Origin: Syntrophomonadaceae bacterium
Lineage (GTDB): Bacteria; Bacillota; Dethiobacteria; DTU022
Assembly: GCA_007131435.1 (NCBI GenBank)
Contig: SLQM01000128.1
Location: forward strand, 1 to 6,957
Reading direction: 5' to 3'
Length of the DNA: 6,957 nt
Shown piece after piece: positions 1 to 5,103 of the stretch. The notes below the pieces were generated by a model. That model worked only from the letters and a program-made list of their open reading frames with translations. It did not search any database and was not told the DNA's origin. Both the position numbers and the translations under genes were made by a program. Within the stretch, counting starts at the first letter, position 1. Each line of letters begins with the position of its first letter.

Positions 1-2
1 AC

Positions 3-593
3 TGGCATTCACCTAAAGATAAAGGCCTTTGGTTTACAATAATCCTTCGCCCCCAAGCTGCTGCCCCTGCAAAGATTTCTTCTATTACCCTGGTTACTGC
101 AGCTGTGGTGGCAGATTATTTAAATACCATCAACCTCTCTCTAACAGTTAAGTGGCCGAATGACCTGCTAGCGAGGGGGAAAAAGGCCGGGGGTATCCTG
201 ACAGAGTTTAAAGGCGAGCCTGATCGGACAGAATATTTACTAATTGGCATCGGGTTGAATGTGCATCACCATGCTGATGATTTTCCAGATGAATTAAAAG
301 CGCTGGCAACATCACTTAGTCTTGAGAGCAATACCGATATTAAAAGAACCGAACTGCTGCTTGCCATCTTAGATAAGCTTCAGCAGGCATATGAACTATA
401 CTTTGCCGCAGGCTTTGCTCCCTTCCTGCAGCTGTGGAAAAAATATAATGTAACACTTGGCAGGCGTGTTAAAGTTGAATTGCCTCAAGGCAGCATAGAG
501 GGGAAAGCTATCGAGCTGAATGGAAACGGAGCCTTGGTTTTGCAGGATGAATCGGGGGTTATACATACTATTAGTTATGGAGAAATAGTATAG
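3..593 (+). CDS. birA: Biotin-protein ligase BirA, 5'-truncated by window edge
   Basis: Biotin-[acetyl-CoA carboxylase] ligase makes biotinyl-5'-AMP and transfers biotin to the lysine of carboxylase carrier domains in the cytoplasm. The open frame runs in from the left edge, so 196 C-terminal residues are visible. It opens at WHSPKDKGLWFT, which in the family directly follows the GRGRRGR biotinyl-AMP loop; that loop and any N-terminal DNA-binding domain lie outside the window. Visible family motifs are KWPNDL (150-167), the lysine-containing KAGGILTE segment just after it, and GIGLN (246-260). A small SH3-like C-terminal domain starts near GRRVKVEL and ends in YGEIV. The GTG at 105 is internal, because homology extends upstream of it. 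Family members with the N-terminal domain have about 320 residues, so roughly 130 are probably missing. Whether this BirA is also a repressor cannot be judged here. bioY follows after 19 bp. Confidence 0.95.
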   Translation, partial: WHSPKDKGLWFTIILRPQAAAPAKISSITLVTAAVVADYLNTINLSLTVKWPNDLLARGKKAGGILTEFKGEPDRTEYLLIGIGLNVHHHADDFPDELKALATSLSLESNTDIKRTELLLAILDKLQQAYELYFAAGFAPFLQLWKKYNVTLGRRVKVELPQGSIEGKAIELNGNGALVLQDESGVIHTISYGEIV

Positions 594-612
594 ATAGGAT
601 AAAATATTTCTG
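594..612 (+). promoter_or_regulatory. birA-bioY gap with weak ribosome binding site
   Basis: The 19 bp between the birA stop and the bioY ATG hold no terminator or promoter-like element. AGGA at 596-599 is the best Shine-Dalgarno match, but its 13-nt spacing to the ATG is long. It contrasts with the strong sites before the minus-strand genes. Translational coupling to birA is inferred. Confidence 0.35.
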
Positions 613-1173
613 ATGAGCAACCTTAAACACCTAACTTATAGCGCCCTCTTTACTGGAATTATTGCCATTTTAGCCCAGGTTGCAATTCCCCTGCCTTTCA
701 GCCCGGTTCCTGTAACCGGGCAGTTAATAGGCGTACTGCTGGCCGGTGCACTGCTGGGCAGCAGGAACGGGCTTTTATCTGTTACTGCTTATCTTTTGCT
801 TGGCGCCGCAGGTGCGCCCGTTTTCTCCATGGCCCGGGGAGGAATATATATGCTTGCCGGCCCAACGGGTGGTTACCTCTGGGGTTTCTTACCGGCTGTT
901 TTGCTGGTTGGTTTAGCCGTTGAAAAAAAAGAGAGCCGCACTTATCTTCGCATCATGGTGGCAATGATGGGCGCACTGGCCCTTATTTATCTTTTCGGAG
1001 GCCTTCAGCTTGGGCTGATCTTACGCTACACACCAACTCAGGTGCTATTAACCGGCATTATCCCCTTTCTCCCCTTTGACCTGTTTAAAGTTTTCCTGGC
1101 AGCCATAATGTACTATAAAATTTCTACCAGCCTGGAGAAAAACGGGTTGGGAGAAATACCTTTAAGAAGATAG
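613..1173 (+). CDS. bioY: BioY, biotin-binding S component of an ECF transporter
   Basis: BioY is the integral-membrane substrate-capture subunit of biotin ECF transporters. It works with the shared energising module EcfA/EcfA'/EcfT, which is not in this window. The product has 186 residues, the usual size, and is strongly hydrophobic with about six membrane segments. Family signatures are FSPVPVTGQ (29-37), GAAGAPVF with a following GG (64-77), GPTGGYLWGF (83-92) and PFLPFDLFK (151-159). The start ATG lies 19 bp after the birA stop. The only Shine-Dalgarno-like match is AGGA at 596-599, 13 nt upstream, so translation may depend on coupling to birA. Biotin uptake beside the ligase fits an organism that salvages biotin. 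The last 12 bp overlap the end of the convergent activase gene. Confidence 0.95.
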   Translation: MSNLKHLTYSALFTGIIAILAQVAIPLPFSPVPVTGQLIGVLLAGALLGSRNGLLSVTAYLLLGAAGAPVFSMARGGIYMLAGPTGGYLWGFLPAVLLVGLAVEKKESRTYLRIMVAMMGALALIYLFGGLQLGLILRYTPTQVLLTGIIPFLPFDLFKVFLAAIMYYKISTSLEKNGLGEIPLRR

Positions 1174-1938
1174 TTCTTCCTGCGCCAGAAGCGCTGCCCC
1201 CAGGGCACCTGCAATCTGCGGTTCTTCCGGCACAATAATCGTGGTTACCAGCTTTTCGTTTAGCGCTTTTACCAGGGCCCTGTTCTTGGCTACACCACCG
1301 GTAATCATAACCAACTCTTCCATACCAACCCGGCGAACCAGGCCAGCTGTACGGTCGGCAATAGACTGGTGCAAGCCGCGGGCAATCTCTTCACGCGGCA
1401 ATCCCCGGGCGATCAGCGAGACCACCTCTGATTCGGCAAAAACTGTGCACATGCTACTGATTGCAACAGTATCCCTGGCCTTTTCACTCAAACCGGCAAG
1501 CTCGTCTATTCCAACCTCGAGAGCCTGGGCCATAACTTCCAGGAAACGCCCCGTACCGGCAGCGCACTTGTCATTCATGGCAAAATCGAAAACTTTTCCT
1601 TCATCATTTAACCGAATTACCTTGCTGTCTTGTCCACCAATGTCAATTACTGTTCGCACGCCGGGGTTTAAGTATACAGCGCCCCTGCCATGGCAGGTTA
1701 TCTCGGTTATTCTTTTATCCGCTATATCGATGCTGATACGCCCGTAACCGGTTGCTACTACATAATCCAGATCAGGCTCTTTCATCCCCATTGCATGCAG
1801 GGCCGAGTCAAGCGCTCTTTCTGCTGCTTTTTTACTATTGGAACCCGTGGGCATGATTACATAATGGATGATATTTCCATCTTTAATTAACACTACTTCT
1901 GCTGTCAGGGAGCCTACATCAATACCTGCTACCAGCAT
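1162..1938 (-). CDS. Acyl-CoA dehydratase/benzoyl-CoA reductase activase (BcrA/BadF/HgdC family)
   Basis: This 258-residue protein belongs to the ASKHA-fold ATPases that hold a [4Fe-4S] cluster between two subunits and push one electron, at the cost of ATP, into a 2-hydroxyacyl-CoA dehydratase or related reductase. Motifs in order: nucleotide phosphate loop GIDVGSLTAE (5-14), TGYGR (63-67), second phosphate loop DIGGQDSK (99-106), KCAAGTGRFLE with Cys125, SSMCTVFAESE with Cys164, adenosine-side ITGGVAKN (212-219), and a C-terminal IAGALGAAL. The two cysteines match the cluster ligands of the HgdC activator in spacing, and length is typical. The start ATG has AAGAGGT 7 nt upstream, directly after the ysxC stop, so it is probably in the lon-ysxC operon. 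No dehydratase subunit gene is visible, so its substrate cannot be assigned. Glu14 replaces the Lys common in the first phosphate loop. The 3' end overlaps bioY. Confidence 0.9.
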   Translation of the reverse strand: MLVAGIDVGSLTAEVVLIKDGNIIHYVIMPTGSNSKKAAERALDSALHAMGMKEPDLDYVVATGYGRISIDIADKRITEITCHGRGAVYLNPGVRTVIDIGGQDSKVIRLNDEGKVFDFAMNDKCAAGTGRFLEVMAQALEVGIDELAGLSEKARDTVAISSMCTVFAESEVVSLIARGLPREEIARGLHQSIADRTAGLVRRVGMEELVMITGGVAKNRALVKALNEKLVTTIIVPEEPQIAGALGAALLAQEELSS

Positions 1939-1945
1939 TCTTCTT

Positions 1946-1952
1946 ACCTCTT
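1946..1952 (-). promoter_or_regulatory. Ribosome binding site of the activase gene
   Basis: On the minus strand AAGAGGT lies 7 nt before the activase ATG and begins at once after the tandem TAA TAA that ends ysxC (1951-1956, sharing bases with the site). This supports the chosen start and tight co-translation with ysxC. Confidence 0.75.
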
Positions 1953-1953
1953 A

Positions 1954-2535
1954 TTAAATGTAATTATTAATCGCTTTCCAAACTTCGTCGCGTCCGTTGC
2001 CGGTCTTTGCAGAAAAAGGGACCAGCAAATCATCTTCAAAAAGCCCCAGGCCTTTTCCTATAACCTGGATCTGCTTTAATAATGCGCTGCGGGACAGCTT
2101 ATCAGCTTTGGTGGCCACGGTAATGGTTCTGATTGTATGCAGCCTGAGCCAGTTTGACATCTGCTGGTCATCTTCAGTTGGAGGATGCCGTGAATCAATA
2201 AGGTGCAGGCAAGCCCTGAGGTTCAACCTGTTCCCAAGGTAATCTTCGATGATTGGCGCCCACCGTGCCCGCTCTTTTTTAGAAACCTTTGCATACCCAT
2301 AGCCAGGCAAATCAACAAAACAGATTTTATCATTTAAAAGATAGAAGTAGAGGCCCCTGGTTTTCCCGGGAGTTGAACTTGTCCGGGCCAGGTTTTTTCT
2401 GCCAATCAGGGTGTTCAAAAGAGAGGATTTGCCCACGTTAGACCGACCGATAAAGGAAAATTCCGGCATGTCCCAGCTTGGGAAGTCTTTTGTATTATAT
2501 GCAGCTGCCTTAAGAACTGCTTCTTTAACTTTCAA
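1954..2535 (-). CDS. ysxC: Ribosome biogenesis GTPase YsxC/EngB (YihA), TTG start
   Basis: YsxC/EngB is a TRAFAC-class GTPase needed for late large-subunit ribosome assembly and is essential in several bacteria. The 193-residue product has the normal family length and all G motifs: G1 GRSNVGKSS (30-38), G2 region SSTPGKT (53-59), G3 DLPGYG (75-80), G4 TKADK (142-146) and G5 SAKTG (175-179). The family-typical GYAKVSK follows G3. The start is TTG: it gives the MKV opening usual in the family, no ATG or GTG lies in frame in the 25 nt upstream, and AAAGAGGT sits 10 nt before it. The gene lies 56 bp after lon, the arrangement found in Bacillus and many Clostridia. The stop is a double TAA. The following gene starts 15 bp later. 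Confidence 0.96.
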   Translation of the reverse strand: MKVKEAVLKAAAYNTKDFPSWDMPEFSFIGRSNVGKSSLLNTLIGRKNLARTSSTPGKTRGLYFYLLNDKICFVDLPGYGYAKVSKKERARWAPIIEDYLGNRLNLRACLHLIDSRHPPTEDDQQMSNWLRLHTIRTITVATKADKLSRSALLKQIQVIGKGLGLFEDDLLVPFSAKTGNGRDEVWKAINNYI

Positions 2536-2545
2536 CTTATTACAA

Positions 2546-2553
2546 ACCTCTTT
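2546..2553 (-). promoter_or_regulatory. Ribosome binding site deciding the ysxC TTG start
   Basis: Minus-strand AAAGAGGT lies 10 nt before the TTG at 2535. No ATG or GTG is in frame nearby, so this site decides for a TTG start. A small 5-bp hairpin (2557-2561 with 2569-2573) lies just upstream; it has no T run and does not look like a terminator. Confidence 0.7.
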
Positions 2554-2591
2554 AATGCTGCAGTATCAGCAGCTGTAGTCTTTAATCTTAC

Positions 2592-4994
2592 TTAGTGCTG
2601 AACAGCGCTGTCCTGGCTGCCCTCTGGTAGTTTCAAGTCGCTATCTTCAATTTTTTGACGCGGTTCGCTTGAGCTATCTCCTTCACTATCGGCAAGGGCC
2701 ATCTCAAGGACTTCATCCATATGCTCAACCAGCTTTACCTCAACCTTGCGCTTTACGTTCTGTGGAATATCGCTAAGGTCGCGGCGGTTTTCAGCCGGCA
2801 TTAGCATATACTTGATACCTGCTCGGTGTGCAGCAAGCATTTTTTCCTTCACCCCACCAACAGGCAGTACCCTGCCTCGCAAGGTTATTTCACCAGTCAT
2901 TGTCACATCGTTCCTAACCGGTTTTCTGGTCAATGCAGAAGCCAGGGCTGTAGCCATGGCAATACCGGCCGAGGGGCCGTCTTTTGGTATAGCTCCTTCA
3001 GGAACGTGAATATGAATATCAATTTCTTCGTAAAAGTCTTCCTCGAGCCCAAGTGATTGAGCCCTTGACCTGATGTAGCTCATCGCAGCTTTAGCTGATT
3101 CCTGCATTACATCACCAAGCTGCCCGGTAAGGGTCATTTTCCCTTTACCTTTCATCAGGGTTATTTCAATTGATAGCAAGTCTCCCCCGCTCTCGGTCCA
3201 GGCCAGGCCCGTTGCGACGCCGATTTCGTCCTGTTTTTCTGCAGAGCCGTAGCGATACCTTGGTATACCCATATATTTCTGCAGGTTCTGCCTGGTCAGT
3301 TTGATGTATTTATCCCGGTCCTTGACTACTTCCCTGGCAACTTTACGGCAGATGGCCGATATGCTGCGCTCCAGGTTGCGCACCCCGGCTTCACGGGTAT
3401 ATTCACGAATTATACGCCTGACCGTTCCTTCTGAAATTTCCAGGTTTTTTTCGGTAAGCCCATGTTCTATTAGCTGCTTGGGAATTAAATATTGGCGGGC
3501 TATTTCAACTTTATCTTCTTCGGTGTACCCTGGTATATGGATTAGCTCCATCCTATCGAGCAGTGGTTGTGGTATATTGTAAGATGTATTTCCGGTGGTG
3601 ATGAACATCACCTGTGAGAGGTCATAAGGAAGCTCTATATAGTGATCACTGAATGTGCTGTTTTGCTCTGGGTCAAGAACTTCAAGCAGCGCTGCAGAAG
3701 GATCTCCCCTGAAGTCTGTGGACATTTTATCTATTTCATCCATCAGGAAAACCGGGTTCTTGGATTTTGCCTGTCTCATTCCCTGGATGATCCTTCCAGG
3801 CAGGGCCCCGATATAGGTTCTACGGTGCCCCCTTATTTCAGCTTCATCCCGCACCCCGCCAAGTGAAATACGGACAAAGTTACGCTCTAAAGCCCGGGCT
3901 ACTGACTTAGCCAGTGAAGTTTTGCCAACACCCGGCGGACCGATTAAACAGAGGATAGGCCCTTTTAACTTTTCTGCCAACTGGCGCACAGCAAGATACT
4001 CTATAATTCGCTCTTTTACTTTTTGCAGTCCGTAATGATCCTCATCAAGAATCTCTTCGGCCACATCAAGATCCAGGCGGTCCGCAGTCTCTAAAGACCA
4101 TGGCAGCTCAAGCAGCCAGTCAAGATAAGTCCTGATAACTGTTCCTTCTGCAGCGGCAGGAGGCATTTTCTCTAAACGCTCGACCTCTTTAAGCGCTTTT
4201 TCTTCAACCTCTTCGGGCAACACTGCTTCTGCAATTTTTTCACGATATTCTTCAGCTTCTGCCATCCGTTCATCCTTCTCGCCAAGCTCATTCTGGATAG
4301 CTTTCATCTGTTCCCGCAGGTAATACTCTTTCTGCGTTTTTTCCATCTGCTTGCGCACACGGAGGTTAATTTTTCTTTCAATTTCCAGTATTTCTATCTC
4401 CCTGGCCAGTATTTCAGCCAGCTTTTCCAGGCGAACTTTCGGCTCGATTGCCTCCAGGATCTCCTGCTTTTGCTGGATTTTCATACTGAGGTGGGAGGCA
4501 ATAACATCCGTAAACCTGCCTGGTTCATCGATGTCAGAAACAGTCGACAGGGTTTCAGGCGGAACCTTACGGCTGGTTTTAATATACTGTTCAAACTGGT
4601 CAATCACGCTGCGCATCTGGGCTTCTACCTCGGCAGTTTTTTTCGTTTCATCTTCTAATATTTCTGCATCTGCTTCCAGAAAATCTCCCCCGGAAAACAG
4701 CTCAATAATCCGGGCCCTGTTCAGGCCTTCAACTAAAACCCTGATCGTGCCACCTGGAAGTTTGATCATCTGCTTTATCTTTGCTTCGGTTCCGACCTGG
4801 TATAGATCACTTAATTCAGGTTCATCCACCTTGGCATCTTTCTGGGTGGCCAGCAGAATGCGGTTATCTTCCATCATCGATTTTTCCAATGCGGATATCG
4901 AACGTTCGCGCCCTACATCCAGGTGCAAAACCATATTCGGAAATACCAACACACCCCTTAGGGGAAGCACTGATAATCTTTCTTTTTCAGACAT
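2592..4994 (-). CDS. lon: ATP-dependent protease Lon (LonA type)
   Basis: Lon is a homo-oligomeric cytoplasmic AAA+ serine protease that degrades misfolded and regulatory proteins. Counting from the ATG at 4994 gives 800 residues. The N-terminal substrate-binding domain covers about 8-200 and opens with LSVLPLRGVLVFPNMV. A charged helical coiled-coil region (about 200-300) precedes the AAA+ module, which has Walker A GPPGVGKT (352-359) and Walker B FLMDEID with Asp419 and Glu420. The LonA protease domain has Ser675 in PKDGPSAG and Lys718 in GGVKEK, the catalytic dyad, so it should be active. The ATG is chosen because AAAGGGGG sits 8 nt upstream and the product then opens like other LonA proteins; an in-frame TTG at 5027 would add 11 residues. 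The last 32 residues form an acidic, Ser-rich tail beyond the usual end. No lonB lies between clpX and lon. Confidence 0.97.
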   Translation of the reverse strand: MSEKERLSVLPLRGVLVFPNMVLHLDVGRERSISALEKSMMEDNRILLATQKDAKVDEPELSDLYQVGTEAKIKQMIKLPGGTIRVLVEGLNRARIIELFSGGDFLEADAEILEDETKKTAEVEAQMRSVIDQFEQYIKTSRKVPPETLSTVSDIDEPGRFTDVIASHLSMKIQQKQEILEAIEPKVRLEKLAEILAREIEILEIERKINLRVRKQMEKTQKEYYLREQMKAIQNELGEKDERMAEAEEYREKIAEAVLPEEVEEKALKEVERLEKMPPAAAEGTVIRTYLDWLLELPWSLETADRLDLDVAEEILDEDHYGLQKVKERIIEYLAVRQLAEKLKGPILCLIGPPGVGKTSLAKSVARALERNFVRISLGGVRDEAEIRGHRRTYIGALPGRIIQGMRQAKSKNPVFLMDEIDKMSTDFRGDPSAALLEVLDPEQNSTFSDHYIELPYDLSQVMFITTGNTSYNIPQPLLDRMELIHIPGYTEEDKVEIARQYLIPKQLIEHGLTEKNLEISEGTVRRIIREYTREAGVRNLERSISAICRKVAREVVKDRDKYIKLTRQNLQKYMGIPRYRYGSAEKQDEIGVATGLAWTESGGDLLSIEITLMKGKGKMTLTGQLGDVMQESAKAAMSYIRSRAQSLGLEEDFYEEIDIHIHVPEGAIPKDGPSAGIAMATALASALTRKPVRNDVTMTGEITLRGRVLPVGGVKEKMLAAHRAGIKYMLMPAENRRDLSDIPQNVKRKVEVKLVEHMDEVLEMALADSEGDSSSEPRQKIEDSDLKLPEGSQDSAVQH

Positions 4995-5002
4995 AAATAT
5001 AG

Positions 5003-5010
5003 CCCCCTTT
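5003..5010 (-). promoter_or_regulatory. Ribosome binding site of lon
   Basis: Minus-strand AAAGGGGG lies 8 nt before the ATG at 4994 and supports that start. A competing AAGGAG (5037-5042) lies 9 nt before an in-frame TTG at 5027, but it falls in the loop of a predicted 12-bp stem. Confidence 0.65.
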
Positions 5011-5018
5011 TTCCGGCT

Positions 5019-5068
5019 AAAAACCAAAGCGAGAAGCTCCTTAGTATAAGATATTCGCTTCTCGCTTT
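5019..5068 (-). terminator. Perfect 12-bp inverted repeat plus T run: candidate terminator/attenuator before lon
   Basis: Read on the minus strand, AAAGCGAGAAGC (5068-5057) is followed after 19 nt by its exact complement GCTTCTCGCTTT (5037-5026), then GG and five T (5023-5019). The perfect stem and T run resemble an intrinsic terminator between clpX and lon. Against a strong terminator are the wide loop, about 50 percent GC in the stem, the GG before the T run and the short run. It may act as partial read-through or as an attenuator of lon; an operator is the alternative reading. Confidence 0.5.
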
Positions 5069-5071
5069 CTA
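5043..5071 (-). promoter_or_regulatory. Possible sigma-A-type promoter for lon
   Basis: On the minus strand TATACT (5048-5043) matches the -10 consensus at 5 of 6 positions. TAGAAA (5071-5066), 17 nt upstream, matches TTGACA at 4 of 6. Transcription would start near 5036, giving a leader of about 40 nt to the lon ATG and excluding use of the upstream TTG start. The -10 sits at the centre of the 12-bp inverted repeat. AT-rich sequence makes chance matches likely, so this is only a candidate. No CIRCE or CtsR-type heat-shock operator is seen. Confidence 0.3.
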
Positions 5072-5082
5072 TTTCCTTTTAG

Positions 5083-5099
5083 AGAAACCTTTGGTTTCT
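5083..5099 (-). repeat. Small palindrome after clpX, partner of a long-range pairing
   Basis: A 7-bp inverted repeat (5083-5089 with 5093-5099, loop of 3) lies 4 nt after the clpX stop. It has no T run on the minus strand, so it is not a classical terminator. Its part at 5089-5097 is also the exact complement of 5021-5029 at the other end of the gap, so it could fold locally or pair with the region just before the lon ribosome binding site. Confidence 0.5.
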
Positions 5100-5103
5100 A
5101 AGC

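Noticed and set aside
105..107. GTG as the birA start
   Set aside because: The frame stays open to the window edge and the upstream residues (WHSPKDKGLWFT and on) match the BirA catalytic domain, so the GTG is internal.
396..620. Minus-strand 74-codon frame at birA/bioY
   Set aside because: It covers the conserved BirA C-terminal domain on the other strand and shows no motif.
1241..1747. Plus-strand open frame (168 codons) opposite the activase gene
   Set aside because: Antisense shadow of a well-conserved family protein, Ser/Pro/Arg-rich, with no family signature or ribosome binding site of note.
2556..2574. Hairpin between lon and ysxC as a terminator
   Set aside because: The stem is only 5 bp, no T run follows, and a ribosome binding site comes directly after. 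Continued transcription into ysxC is more likely.
4351..5049. Long plus-strand open frame (232 codons) opposite lon
   Set aside because: It lies fully antisense to the conserved N-terminal and coiled-coil part of Lon, is rich in Ser/Arg/Ile as expected for a mirror of Glu/Lys-rich coding, has no recognisable motif and crosses the regulatory gap.
4995..5103. CIRCE or CtsR heat-shock operator before lon
   Set aside because: No TTAGCACTC-N9-GAGTGCTAA element and no paired GTCAAA direct repeats are present in the gap; the repeats there have different sequence and geometry.
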